From NCBI GenBank assembly GCA_002179805.1, contig NAVB01000343.1, positions 1 through 62,608 on the forward strand: 62,608 bases of DNA. The letters run 5' to 3'. Positions within the stretch are counted from its first letter, which is position 1, and each line of letters starts with the position of its first letter. Under the pieces are notes generated by a model. The model made no database searches, was not told where the DNA came from, and saw only the letters and a list, made by a program, of their open reading frames with translations. Made by a program: the position numbers and the translations under genes. The DNA is from Acanthamoeba lenticulata (lineage: Eukaryota > Discosea > Longamoebia > Acanthamoebidae). This document shows, in pieces, positions 1-11,555 of the stretch.

Positions 1-850
1 ATAAATGAATGATGCGGAGGCGCACCAGGTAGAGCCACCGGTAGACGTCCTGGCACCAGAAGCGGAAGTAGGCCACCAGCAGCACCGACCCGAAAATGTA
101 GAGGCCTAGAGAAAGCGCGTAGTGGAAGAGTCAGTCAGTCAGTCAAGAAGGTCTGGAGGCTGGAGACTGGCGGGTGGAGAGGAGAGACGGACCGACGCCG
201 TTGATGTCGGCGAGGAGCCAGTTGCTGTAGGCTCGCACGGAGTGGTTGCGGAAGATGTGGTAGAAGGTGCTGATGAAGAAGCAAGTCGAGACGCACGCCA
301 GGTACACCTGGAACACCAGCCTGGTGGACCAGAAGGGGAAGTCAGTTGCAGGAGAAGGAGGAAGCTGAAGAAAGATGAAGAGAAGAGAAACCGGTCGTAG
401 AAGGGCATGGCGGTGGTTGAGTAGAGGTTCTCGGCGACGAGGCCAGCAAACATGAGGAACGCGAGGCCGTGCGTCCATATGTTCATGGTCTCATTGTGGA
501 GTTGGAAGGCCGAGCAGAGGCAGGCGCACGCGTCCTCCTTGCCCAGCTCTCGGAACCCTTGAGATGAAATGAAAGGAATCAGCCGTGAATTTCATCTTCG
601 CGTTCTAAGTGACGCATTGAATGCGCAAATTGAAGAAGAAGCGGGTTATGGTACCAGTGCGGAGGTAAGGGTTGTCCTCAATGCAGATGTCGTACAGTGG
701 CACAGCCTCTGGTGGCAGCAATGCAGCTTCTGAGCGTCCACGCAATTGTTTCCGCCCCACGGATCCAAGCGTGGTCGTAACACTCCTTCCATGCTGATGC
801 GCAGTACTTGTACTGGCGCACTCGCTTGTCCCTCCTCGCTGGCGCATCAT
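1..850 (-). CDS. PAQR/adiponectin-receptor-like seven-TM protein (3' part beyond left edge)
   Basis: Partial member of the PAQR (adiponectin/progestin receptor, hemolysin III-like) family, integral membrane proteins with ceramidase-like metal-site chemistry. The first exon (850 down to about 612) carries the family approach motif DNPYLRTG. After a short intron (about 560-611) comes HNETMNIWTHGLAFLMF, the hallmark HNExxNIWTH signature at the start of TM1. A further exon carries STFYHIFRNHS, matching the conserved S..FH/YH...CHS region, and ends in DING. After another intron (about 107-213) the reading continues with a hydrophobic helix and runs off the window. Start: tandem ATGs at 850-845, in frame with the motif. 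The later TM helices and the final metal-binding His motif are outside the window, so ligand and activity cannot be judged. Family call is firm; receptor subtype is unknown. Confidence 0.85.
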
Positions 851-1082
851 TCGTCTCTCTCGTGTATTGGAGGGCTAAAGGGTCTCGTGCGGCAACACAC
901 GTGAAACCTCAGCTCGGGCCTTTCGGTACTTTCGGTACCGTATTTTGTCGACTTGTTGTTTCAAGCCAGGAAAACCAACAACTTCGCCTGGAACAACACT
1001 TCAACCCAAAGTGAGGCGCACATCTTTGTCGTTGTTTGTTTGTTTTTCTTCCTCACGGCATACAAGCCTTCACCTGCCAGTC

Positions 1083-4000
1083 TCACGTTGGTGGCTGCTG
1101 CTGTGGCTGCGGTACGGCCAGCTGGGGCGGAGGCGCTTGTCGGTTCATTTGCGCCTGGAGCGGAGGCGCCTGCAGTGTCGGCGGCAACAGGAGTGGTGGC
1201 GGCGCGTGCAAGTGCAGCGGCAGCTGCGGCGAAGCGGAGAAGGAGGCGGGAGAGGACGACGGTGGCGTGGTGGAGAGCGAAGAGGCAGAGGTCGCGGCCA
1301 AAGACGATGAAGAGGTGGAAGTAGAGGAAGTAGTAGAAGAGGAAGAAGTGGATGTGTTGATGAGCTCCTCGATGGACGAGGAGGCCGAAGTGGCGGCCGA
1401 AGTGAGGAGCGAGTTGAGCTGGACGGGCTGGAGGCGCGGCGCCACGTCGAGCAGGCGCAGGGACTGTGCCCGCTGCGACCGGCGGTCCTCCCACTTGACC
1501 ACGAGGTGGCCGTAGAGCGTGCCCGCCGGCTTGCCCTTGTCCCACAGCGGGACCTCAAAGTCGATGGTCTGGCCGCCGCCGCGGCAGGCCTCCCACAGGG
1601 ACAGCACGCCCTGGCCCAGCTCATAGTCGCTCTGGCTCCGCACGGCCATGAACAGCATCTGGCGCTTGAGGTAGTGCTTGTCCGTCGTGACGGGCTCCAG
1701 GATGGGCACCTCCATGTCGCCCCACGTCGGGTCCGACCGCCGCGGCACGACGCCCGTTTTGACCATCCGGTCCAGGAAGGGCCCGCTAAAGGCCACGTAG
1801 GCGTTGACGACCTCCTTGTCCTTGTTGTCCTTGTTGTCCTTGCCTTCTCGCTCCTGCTTGTTGTCCTTGTCCTTGTTCTTGCCTTTGGCCTTGTCCTTGC
1901 TCTTGATCTTGCTCCCTTGCACAAAGTCGCGCTCGCGGTCCTTGGCGGCCCGGCGCTGCTGCTCCTTCTCCTCGCGGCGGCTCTCCTTCATCGCCTTCTG
2001 CTCGCGCTTCTGCTCCTTGAGCTTGCGGTGGACGCCGATGTTGGTCGCCCGCAGCCGCGAGATGATGATCACACACTTCTTCGAGTGCTCCTCTGGCAGG
2101 GGCGGGAGGAGGACGTCAACCGAGAACACGGCGGAGATGGGGCTGTGGTCGCTGGTCGTGATGGCGTCGTGCGCCTCGTAGGACAGCAGCCGCGCGCTTC
2201 GGCCCGGCGCCAGCGATTTCCACAGCACGCGGTCTGTGTACGACGGCACCCGCAGTTTCTGCTCACGACGTCAGCATTTTTGTAGACATTGAACAAAAAA
2301 CAAATAAATAAATGTAAATGTAAATGTAAAACAAAGAAATAATATAATAATAAGAAAATAATATTTAGAGAGGACATATACCTCTTCGCTGTAGGTGCGG
2401 TCGCCTCGGTTGTAGCGGTAGGTGGGCGGGAAGTCGATGGGGCCCTCCTCGAAGCCGCAGAAGATCTTGCCCTGTTCGCGCTGGGCCCGCAGCTGGTCGT
2501 GGTCCTGGAGGACGTCCCATCGGCGTTCGGCGATGAGGCGGAGGACCTCGTCGCGGTCCCTGGCGATGCGGTAGTTGAGGTCGCCCGTGAAGAAGAGGTG
2601 GTCGAACTGGTGGTGGAGGTCGCCCGGGTAGCGCCCGAGCCGCAGGCCGCGCATGAGCTGGTGGTAGTTCTTGTTGCGCGCCGGGACCATCTCCAAGTGG
2701 GCCGCCAGATGGGCGCCGATGAAGCAGAGGCTCGTCTCGTAGAAGCTGAACGTCACACCGATCCCGCCCTTGTTCCCGACCACGTTGGCGATGCCAGTTG
2801 CCTCCTTCTCCTTCTCAATGTTGCTGATCTTGTAATAATGCTCCCGTCGCACCAGCACCAGCAGCCGAATCGACAGCAGCGACAATCCCGCCATCTAACA
2901 GATTATAATTAAAAGATTAATTATTGGAAAAACAATCAGAAAATGCAAAATAGAAAAGGAAATAGAAAAGGAAGGAACCTTGATGTAGTTGGGCCCGAGG
3001 TGGGACTGGACGCAGTTGAACCAGTCGACCTCGCACGAGGCATTGCCGTGGCGCGGCGCGTATTTACATTCCTCGACGGCGATCACGTAGATGTCGTGCC
3101 GGTCGCGCGGAATCCACTCGGCCAGCGAGCCCGGCGGCGGCGCGTCGCCCAGATTCCAGTTGCCGATGAAGATCTCGATCGTCTCCGAGCGCAAGGGCCT
3201 TCCGGACGACGGCTCCAGGGGCTGTGTGCGCGCGTGCGCGAGTGTGCTTTAGAAAGAAGCCATGGTGAAACCAAGCGTGTCCGGGCGGGTACGAAACGTA
3301 CCGGCGGGACGCGGGCGGCCCAGAAGGCCTGGTAGAAGCGCTCGCCCTCCACCGGGCTGCCAAAGATGAACTTCTCGGGCACCTCCTGCAGCTTCCACAG
3401 GAGGTAAAGCTTCTTGCGGCTTCCCGTGAGCGGCCTCGTCACCTGTGCGCCGTGCGCGGGTGGACCATGCCACGTCAGCATGACACATCATCGCCTTGTG
3501 GCTGGGCTGTGGCGCAGCACCTGCAGCAGCGAGTCGATGGGCATCACCGTCGGCGTCGCCTTGCGGGCCTCGCACATGGAGATCGTCTGCTGCGGCACGT
3601 CGATGACGAGAATGACTTTCTTCGAGTGGCGCTTCCGCTTCTTACGGATGGCCTGGAACTGGAACTGGCCCTTGGCCTCGGTCCGCTGAGGCGCGAAGAA
3701 CTCGCCCGACTGAAGAAAAAGATCATAAATAAACGAATAAATAACAAAATAAAAATCAAGAACGTGAAAAAAAAGAAGAAAAATAAAATAGCAATATACC
3801 ACAGAACGAGCGTCGTCGAGCAGCTCTTCGTCGTCGCCCTCGTCCTCGTCTTGTATGGCGGCCACAGTGGCGGTCACGTCCGACGCCAGCGGGACCATGT
3901 CGAAGCTGTCGGCGACGGGCCACTCGGTGTCCGTCTCAGTCTCTACCTCCACCTCCACCTCCACCTCCGCCTCGGTCTCCTCCTCCGTGCCGTCGGCGTC

Positions 4001-6359
4001 ATCCGCCAGCGAGTCGGGCTCGTCCTCCGTGGTGTTATCGCGGTCGCTCCCGCTCGCGAGCGTGTTGGAACGTGGTCGCAATCGGGTGCCGCCGCTAATG
4101 CTGCTGCCGCTGCCTTTGGGCTCCGGCCCGCCGTTGGTGCTGCGCGGCAGTAGCGGCGAGGCGCCGCCCGAGAGCGTGATGGCCTTTCGGGGCCGCACCA
4201 TGACCCGCCCCGTGCTGTTGCCCAGCATCTGGGACGCTCCGGCGCCATCGCCATTGGCCGAGCCGCCAACGACGATCGCCGAGCCGCCGCGGCCTGGCGC
4301 GGCCGGCCATTCGAGTGCACCCCTTGGGACGTGCACGACCAAGGGCGTGCCCGGAGCCGAGTTCGCGCCCGTCGCGGCCTGGCCGGGGTTCAGCTGGCGC
4401 GCGGAGGAGCGTCGCAGCTGCAGGGCCGATCCGCCGCCGACCCGCGTGTGTTCGCCCGTGACCGTCGAAGGCGGCGATCCTGAAGTAAAGCTCCTCTGCA
4501 GCAGATGAACAATAAAAAAAGAAAGAAAATAATACCGATAAGTCAAAAATTAAATTAAATTAAATTAAATTAAGGAAGAACGAACCTGGCGGGTCATCTT
4601 GGTGAGCTTCTCCTGCTGCGGGTGGCGCAGGAGGACGGGCGATGTCGGCGAGGAGCCGGCCACCTTGTGATGTGACGCCACAGGGGAGGTCGGGCCGGAC
4701 ATAGAGGCCGAGGGCCCGGCGCGGTTGATGGGCGCCGAGGCGGCCAACAGGCCCGGCTTGAGCTCCACTGAGCGGCGGTAGAATTTGTAGTAGTCCTTGA
4801 CCTGCCGCTGTGGCGGGCTGGGCGACGGCGGATCCGCGGGCCGCTCGCTGGGCCCCGCGTTCGGCGCAGCCGATATCCACACCTCCGGCAAGGCGTCGGC
4901 CGAGCCCTCGGAGGCCACATCATTCGCTTCGTTGAGCGTCGCTGTTGTTGTTGTTATAAAATCAATTATTCGGTTAACAAATAGAATAAAATAATCTTGA
5001 AAATCATTTATAAAAGAAGGAAAAACGTACTCGGTGAGGGAATGGCGGCGGGCATGGGGGTGGCGGGCACCTGAATTCGGAGACGCTGCTTGGAGGCCTC
5101 GATGTCGGGCACGCTGGAGACCAACTGATTGGCGCAGTTCTGATAGTGCGAGTCGAGCGTGCCAGCAAAGGCCGAGACGAGCTCGGCCGTGTTCATGAGG
5201 CCCTTGACCAGCGTGTGCTGCAGCCGGATGCCTGTTTGCACCTGCGCTAGCATCAACACCTGTGCGGCGTACAAGAAGAAGAAGAAGAAGACAATGATGA
5301 AGGTGAGAAAGGTCAAGTGGATGATGGTCATAGTGCGGTGCTTCCACGGCGACGCACCTCCTTGAGGCGATCGCGCTCGTCCTCGGCCTCGGCCAGCTTC
5401 TCCAGGTTGACCTGGCCCTTTTTGGCGTTGATCGATCGCACCTTGAGCACAGCCGTGTCGTAGTTGGCCCGCGACTTGTCGTACGTCTTCTTTTCCCTCT
5501 GGTGATGATCACAATGTACCCCAAGCGCGTGCGTGTGTGTGGCATGCATGCATGCATGCATATGTGCGTGAGCGCCACACAGAGGCGGACCAGAGTCAAG
5601 AGGTCGTCCGCACCTTGGCCTCCTCGTACTCCTCCCTCATGGTGGTGCTCGTCACGAGCTTGGTCAGCTCCTCACACTGTTACGTGTTTAAATAAACAGG
5701 TGGTGAGTCGTCATCCACGCCAGCACCCGCGTGCTTGTGCACGAGGGAGGACACGTACAAATTCGGCGTGCATGTCCCCGAGGCGGTTGAGCAGCTTGGC
5801 GGCCGATGTCAGGCAGCCCGCTGGCGCACCAACACGACGACGTCAGCGCACTGTGCACCATGATGACGACGACGGGCGGCGAGAGGTACCCAGCTCGGCC
5901 TCGTTCTCGGCAACGAGGGTGGTCCCGTTCTCAAACACCTCGGCCAGGGAACGCGCATGGAGCATGGCCTCTGGAGTGCACCACGAGACCACGAAAAGGT
6001 TCCTTCATCAGCGATGTCGCCTTTCAAGGGATAGCAATGTGGGCGCTGCGCAGAAGAGGGGAGGAAAGAGCAGAGACAGTACTTGAGTTGCTGCGAGTGA
6101 ACTTGTCGATCCGTGACTGAACTTCTCTGATGAAGTTGCGAGTCTCCTTCAACTTCTGCTCGCCCACAAGGACTTCAGCGCCAGTGAAACAGAAGACTGA
6201 GGAAGTTCATACCAGCATGTGAAGCTCTACCACATCAGTCGAGGGCTTCTTCGATTTTGCTTTAGTTTTGGTGGATGACACGATGGGGGTCTGATTGCTC
6301 GAGCCGATCCTCCATCCTAGTTTCTTGTTGCGGCTGGAACCGCTCTTCCGACTGCTCAT
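1083..6359 (-). CDS. BAR-domain inositol polyphosphate 5-phosphatase with PH-like and C2-like regions
   Basis: Multi-exon gene whose product should remove the 5-phosphate of phosphoinositides at curved membranes. Start ATG 6359 opens a basic, Ser-rich N-terminus; intron 1 is 6173-6212 (40 nt). Exons from about 6172 to 5020 encode coiled-coil sequence with BAR-like heptads (for example YDTAVLKVRS and KLAEAEDERDRLKEV). A low-complexity Ser/Pro/Glu linker follows, including a VE repeat at 3944-3975, then a PH-like block (KGQFQFQAIRKKRKRHSKK ... PIDSLLQV ... ERFYQAFWAARV, about 3720-3310). The catalytic domain shows GNWNLGDAPPP, VGNKGGIGVTF, FIGAHLAAHLE, FFTGDLNYRI, PIDFPPTYRY, PSYTDRVLW and SDHSPISAVF, the canonical IPPc motifs with catalytic Asn/Asp/His. 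A Lys/Asp-rich insert (about 1814-1990) interrupts a C2-like region. The tail is Ser/Thr/Pro-rich. Catalytic call is firm; BAR assignment is by heptad pattern. Confidence 0.88.
3944..3975. repeat. CCTCCA hexanucleotide repeat
   Basis: Tandem 6-mer inside the linker of the BAR 5-phosphatase gene; on the minus strand it codes alternating Val-Glu. Likely variable in length between strains. Confidence 0.8.
4549..4573. repeat. TAAAT pentanucleotide repeat in intron
   Basis: Five tandem TAAAT-like units in an AT-rich intron of the BAR 5-phosphatase gene. No coding role. Confidence 0.75.
5542..5561. repeat. GCAT tandem repeat in intron
   Basis: Five GCAT units (a self-complementary tract) in an intron of the BAR 5-phosphatase gene, next to a short GT run. 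Confidence 0.75.
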
Positions 6360-6707
6360 CTTGCGTCGGCAACCAAATCTGGGTCGCCCCGGGAAGCGCT
6401 ATCGCTGGAAGGGGAGAGGAGGCCAGGCTTGATCTCCACACGAGTGGGAGGAGAGTCGATCGAAGGCGCCCCCCGGGTGGTTGTAGACAACCCACAGTGT
6501 GTTGAGTTGGTTGTCGCAACCCGCGCAACACTGCCCCCCACAGAGAACACGAAAATATATCGGAAAATAATCATTTCCTATGTGGCCGGAAAAGTACAAA
6601 AGGGATAACGAAATGAGAATCCAACACTAATTTGATTGAAACCTGCGACGTGACGCAGCGCGAGAAGGCGGGAGCGACGCCCAAGCGAAAGAAAGAAAGA
6701 ACACAGT
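6360..6707. promoter_or_regulatory. Divergent promoter region of BAR-5-phosphatase and TFIIA gamma genes
   Basis: 348-bp non-coding gap between two outward-facing start codons (6359 on minus, 6708 on plus), so it must hold both promoters. It contains two near-identical short palindromes, GGTTGTAGACAACC at 6479-6492 and GGTTGTCGCAACC at 6509-6521, whose starts lie exactly 30 bp apart (about three helical turns). No clear TATA box is seen. The paired palindromes are the best candidates for factor binding; this is inference. Confidence 0.55.
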
Positions 6708-7176
6708 ATGGAAGGGGAAAAGAAGAACGGCGTGTCGGTGTACAGCCTTTACCGAAAGTCCACATTGGGCATCTGCCTGCAGGATTCGCTGGATGACCTG
6801 CTGGAGAGGAATCACATTGGAGCTGATTTAGCTCAAAAAGTGCTAGAGCAGTTTGATAAGGTGCCCCTTTACCGCTTTGCTTGTTGTCGGGGTGGTCTGG
6901 CGAGGTGTGAATTTGGTGATCCGTGTTCACGCTTTTCCCGCTCTCTTGTGGCTGTAGTCAATGAGCGAGGCGCTGGCCACCCGCGTGCGTACGCGATTCA
7001 CATTCAAGGGCCACTTGCACACCTACCGACTGGTGGACAACGTGTGGACGTTCCTTCTCGAGGACACCACGTTCCGCTCGGACACCGACACCGTGACTGT
7101 CGATTTCGTCAAGATCGTGGCGTGCGAAGAGCGGCAACCCGGGCAGCCACCCGGTGCTAGCGCCAAAGCGCTCTAG
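6708..7176 (+). CDS. TFIIA-gamma: Transcription initiation factor IIA gamma (small) subunit
   Basis: Small subunit of TFIIA, which binds TBP-TATA complexes and stabilises RNA polymerase II preinitiation. Two exons: 6708-6860 and 6958-7176, with a 97-nt intron, giving about 123 residues (the family is usually 105-120). Exon 1 encodes YSLYRKSTLGICLQDSLDDL, the N-terminal helical signature, and ends at QFDK. Exon 2 resumes with SEALATRVRTRFTFKGHLHT and DNVWTFLLEDTTF, the conserved beta-barrel half that contacts TBP. The start ATG gives the usual short leader before the first helix. It is divergent from the 5-phosphatase gene and convergent with the glycosyltransferase gene. A slightly long acidic/Gln/Pro tail is the only oddity. 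Confidence 0.95.
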
Positions 7177-7431
7177 GGTCAAGACCTACTCTCTTCTTTC
7201 CTTCATCTACGTCACATCTCTGCCTCCGGCGTGGTGCGGTGACTGGAGGCCGAGGGTGAGCCTCGACCGCGGCGCTGCTGCACGATCGCTCGGGCGGAGG
7301 AAGACGCCTTTTTGTTGTTATGTATAAAGAAAGCAGTGGAGGTGGCCGCTTTCTCTTTCTCTGTCATGTGCAGAGGCGAGTAAAAGGAATCCTCAACAAC
7401 TGTACAACGGGGGAACAGGGACGCATCAAGA

Positions 7432-9565
7432 CTAATCTTTGCCCATCTGGGAGTTGAACGAGGAAGCGATCGAAATGGCCACGCTGACCACCTTCTTCAC
7501 CTTCTCCACGTCCACGTGAATGCCATCTACACGAAACAAGAAAGTCGCCACTCGTAAGCCAAAGTAGCCTGGTGGTGAGCTTGTGAGCAAGACGTACCAG
7601 AGACGTGGATGGGGATGTAGATGTGGTTCGACTGCTTGGCTAGGTTGCGGAAGTAGGTGAAAGAGCTGTAGCTTCCCGGCAGCAGCTCGATCAAAATAGC
7701 CTGTTGTGTGCACGGCAATGACATGAACAAAACGACAAGGCTGAAGAACAACCAGTTTGCAGAAGAAATGGGGACCTCAGGAGGAAGGAAGACGGTGTGG
7801 GAGAGGCCTGCGCCGTGAACACCGATGAGGATGTTCGTCTTGGAGTAGATGAGCTCCACCTGCTCCTTGAAGGTCATCCCCTCGAATTGCACAGCCTCGA
7901 AGGATGCTGTGACACCCACGCAACGCAGTTGATTGCGTACATCGAAGAAGAAGACCAGATGATCATGACTGAGGTATGAAGCTAACACGAACCTCGGCCT
8001 TTGCTGACTTCTTTGAGACCATTGACGAGGTCGTCCTCGTTGACGATCTTGCGGTCGATTTTGCGGCCCATGTAGTCCTTGCGCGAGATCAAGGTGATCC
8101 GCGGCTCGTTGGGTATGCCCTTGTCGAGCATCCTGGTCATCGCTCTGATGCATCAGTACACGACTCCTCGTGAAGCGTCGCTACGCGGGGCCAGCGCGTA
8201 CCCGAGCTTGTTGAGGACAAAGTGGGAGAAGGCTTTCAAGATGTCGCTGTCGTAGCAGGGCTCGCCATGACTGGCCCGCCAGACGTTGTTGTGGATGAAC
8301 GTGCCGTAGCCCTCATACGGCATGATGGCGTCTTTGAAGCAGATCTTGCCCTTCCCGACCAGCTGGTGACGATGATAGTCATTGGCCAGGATGAAGAAGG
8401 TGAATCAGAGGCAAGTCATACAACGGTGATGGCGATGATGATGAAGATGGAAAGATGGGCACCTCCTTCCCAAGGACAAGCGGGTGATTGGGCGAAAAGA
8501 CCTTGAGCATGTCGGTGAACGGGTCGGTCGTCTCGTGCATATCCAGGAGCAGCATCTGTGTGTCCTGGTCCAGCTTGTCGACCACCTCGAGCGTGGTGAA
8601 GGCGTTGATCCATTCGCCCAGTTGATGGTAGAGGTTCCATGCTTCGTAGCGCATGATGATCACCACTGGATGGTCGTAGACGACGTCGCACGTGACGGGC
8701 TGCCCTTTGGGGATGACCTCGAAGTTGCTCCACAGGGCGCGCATAAACTTGTTCTCCTTACCAAAGAGCGCATCGAGGTTGGACAGTCGCTTCTCATCTA
8801 CCTCGCACTGCGCCGAGAACGAGCCTGTGATGCGTGCTGCAGCGTCAGTCCCCCTCCAAGCGCGCTACAGAAATGACGATGAAGAAGAACCCTTGGTAAA
8901 GTGGGGATGTCTGTTCTGGCCGGAGGAGTCAAAGTCGGTGGGCGGGTTCCAGGGGATCTTCTCCATGTCGAGCACCAGGTTGAAGCCCTCACAGAGGGTG
9001 TCGGGCAGGTGGCTGCGACTACCCCAGCCTGGGAGGTGATAGCACTCAAGACGGCCGGTGCCGGTCGTGTCCTTGCACCAGTCTGTCTTGCTCTTGCGAA
9101 AGCGCTCCACCTGGCCAACAGTCAGCCTGCATCCTTGCCAAAAATCTTAATCAAAAGGAAGGTTGTCGTTCTTACCAACGAGAGGCCCGTGTGTTCTTCG
9201 CAGGTCCTCTCTTGCGAAGAGGTGCCGAGCTGGGCGAGCCACCGCTTGTAGGCGTTGTGGGGGTAGTTCGAATCGGCAGAAGATGGATGTGCCGGGCTAG
9301 TTTGAATCGGCAGGGGCTGGCCTTGTGCCTGAGCCAAGAGAGCAAGAAGTTCTTCTGTACGTTTCTGTGTCTCTGCTATGTTGCTCACCGCTTTCACTAG
9401 CACATTGTGCTGCTCTTGCCACCGAACATCGAGGTCGTCAATTGTAGAGCCTTCACCACCCAAAAGCAATCTTCGCGGCGAAGACAGCCAGGCGAAGTAG
9501 AAAAGGGAGCTCAAACAGAGCACCAGCACAATCACCAGTGCCCTCTGGTTCGTTGTGAGCTTCAT
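7432..9565 (-). CDS. GT61-family (EOGT/xylosyltransferase-like) glycosyltransferase, type II membrane protein
   Basis: Golgi/ER-type glycosyltransferase of family GT61 (DUF563), which includes EGF-domain O-GlcNAc transferase and plant xylosyl/arabinosyltransferases. The N-terminus (start ATG 9565) has a short cytoplasmic stretch, one uncleaved TM helix at about residues 9-27 (ALVIVLVLCLSSLFYFAW), then a coiled stem. Luminal exons include a Cys-containing region (DWCKDTTGTGRLECYHLPGW), RITLISRKDYMGRK with RKIVNEDDLV, and the catalytic-core motif MTFKEQVELIYSKTNILIGV followed directly by HGAGLSHTVFLPP, which is the diagnostic GT61 block. At least six introns. Donor sugar and acceptor are not deducible; EOGT-like is the closest resemblance. 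It lies 58 bp downstream of the dehydrogenase gene on the same strand. Confidence 0.88.
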
Positions 9566-9623
9566 TCTCTACTTCGCCTCTCTACGAAAAAGAAATAATA
9601 ATCCTGCAAGTTGACCGTTTGGC

Positions 9624-11446
9624 CTATTCGCCCTTCTTCTTCGTGTTGCCGGTTTTGGTGGCCGACGTGGCAGTTGGGGACCCAGCCGGGGTGCGCGCGG
9701 CGATGTGGTAGCGGACGGATAGGTTGATCCCCTCCTCCGGGCTATACGGCGGCCGCCAGTCGAGCTCGCGCTTGGCCTTCTCCACGGAGCAATAGTATTC
9801 AGCGCGCGATACGAGCAGCGTAGGTGGCGTCAGCACCTTGAGCTGCCCCAGAGGCAGTCGGCCACTGCCCGCCGCCAACTCTGGTCAACAAACTTTGTGA
9901 CGCAGAAGGGGATGGCGATGAGGAGCGCAGAACCTGGTGATTCGAGTCAGGAACTCAACAACATGGCCCAGAGCAGTGGCAATGTAGTGCGGGATGATGT
10001 GGAACTCGTGTCCAAAACGCTTTCCAAACTGGCGAGCGAACGTCAGGTACCCGATCGGCGCGTCGTCGGAGACAAAGTAAGCCTGCATAGCATCGACTTA
10101 TGTTAACCAAACGTTGTTATCGTTGTTTTCGAACGTCAGCGCGCACCTTCCCGGCGGCTTGCGATCCCGGCGTGAGCTTCTCCTCGAGCTTGAAGAAGGC
10201 ATGAATCACGTTCTCGACCTAGAACAATCCGCTGAGTCACATGCACGTGCTAAACCCGGCGGTGCGCGCGTACGTAAGCATAGTCTTGCTTGTTGGTCGG
10301 CGTGCCCACACCCGGATAGCCCGATCCGATCAGGTTGGAGAACAGCTGGGCGATGACCGGAGTGTCTGTTGTCAGTTTTTGTTTTGGATACAAGAACAGA
10401 CCAAAAGCTGTGAGCGGGTGACGTACGTCACGAGGACCGTAGATCGCGTTTGGACGGAGGACGCCGGTGAGGAGGCAGCCCGAGCCTTCGCGGTGGCGAG
10501 TTCCGTTGGCCGCCAGGACCGCTTTCTCAGCGAGCATCTTCGTGTGGGTGTAGTGGCAAAGAGGCTTCTCGGGGTAGCGAGCATCGTCCTCGTTCAGGTC
10601 ATGGACCGGCTTGCTCAGCGCGTCTGGCCCGAACGCGTTGAACGTCAGCCGATGATTGAGGAACGTTCATGATGTCGTGGAAAGCGCACCAGCGGTCAAG
10701 AAGATGGTAGCAGACGAGGGGAACAGAAGCTTCTGGACGCCCATCTTGATGCACGCGTCGATGACGTTCTTTGTGCCGATGTAGTTGACCTGGTAGATCG
10801 GGTCAAAGTCGTACGCCAGTCGCGACCAGTAGTTGAGCATCGCTGCGCGACGAGCGGGGTTGTCAGTGCCGTGGTGCTCGGTCAGCACAAGCGGCAAGAT
10901 GGCCGCACCTGCAGTGTGAAAGACCACGTCTCGGCCCATGCAAGCGTTCTCCAGGTGGGCCCGGTTCAGGATGTCGCCCTTGATGAACGACACCTGCTTT
11001 GAAACAACACCAACCTTGCGTGAGATCCACGCCCAGGGCTCGACGGGTCACGGGCGGGAACTCGCGTACGTCAGCCTCTTTTTTGAACAGTGGCGAATCG
11101 TTGGCGTCAAACACGTGAATGTCCTCTTCGCCACGAGCCAGCAGGGCCTCGACGATGTGGGAGCCCAGGAACCCGTGCCCGCCGATCACCAAGTACCGCT
11201 GGCCGGTCTTAGCCGTCTGTTAATGATAAGACCGCTCAGTGCAGGCTTGTGAGACTCTCCGGCCACAGTTGCGCGTGGTTTGGGTGTGCGTTTGGGGGGG
11301 GGGACGACCTCCACTTTGGACGGGCTGAAGCGAAGAACGGGCACTTGGCTTCCTTTCTTCGATCTTTGCGTCCGAATGACCCATAGCAGAAGCACTACCA
11401 CAAAGGCCGCTGCCGCGGCAAGTGTCGCCAGAGTGGCCACGTCCAT
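9624..11446 (-). CDS. 3beta-hydroxysteroid dehydrogenase/NSDHL-type NAD(P)-dependent sterol dehydrogenase
   Basis: Extended short-chain dehydrogenase of the 3beta-HSD family; the closest functional class is sterol-4alpha-carboxylate 3-dehydrogenase (decarboxylating) of ergosterol/cholesterol synthesis. Residues 1-25 form an N-terminal TM anchor (start ATG 11446). After an intron (probably the 50 nt before about 11220) comes the Rossmann motif [20 protein letters not shown] (GGxGxxG). Later exons carry [28 protein letters not shown], the catalytic YTHTK (Y-x3-K) with [11 protein letters not shown], and [11 protein letters not shown]. The C-terminal exon holds the substrate-side sequence ending [19 protein letters not shown], usual for the family. 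The exact splice before the Rossmann motif is uncertain. Sterol substrate is inferred from the family. Confidence 0.88.
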
Positions 11447-11555
11447 CTGCTCGAGCTAAATGAGAAAAGAAAAAAATATAGCAAATTAAATGAAAGCCGT
11501 AACATATTTTTGCGTTCCAGCGCTTGCCTGCCCGTCACACACAAAACGCCGCGAG
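11447..11555. promoter_or_regulatory. Short divergent promoter between sterol dehydrogenase and GH31 genes
   Basis: Only 109 bp separate the two start codons. An AT-rich stretch (about 11466-11490, containing AAAAAAATATAG) is the only TATA-like element. Confidence 0.4.

Noticed and set aside
1506..2285. Long plus-strand open frame opposite the 5-phosphatase gene
   Set aside because: Its sequence is the antisense of a confidently identified catalytic/C2-like exon; high GC content makes long antisense frames common here.
9265..9280. GTTCGAATC resembling a tRNA T-loop
   Set aside because: Lies inside a coding exon of the glycosyltransferase gene and lacks flanking acceptor and anticodon stems.
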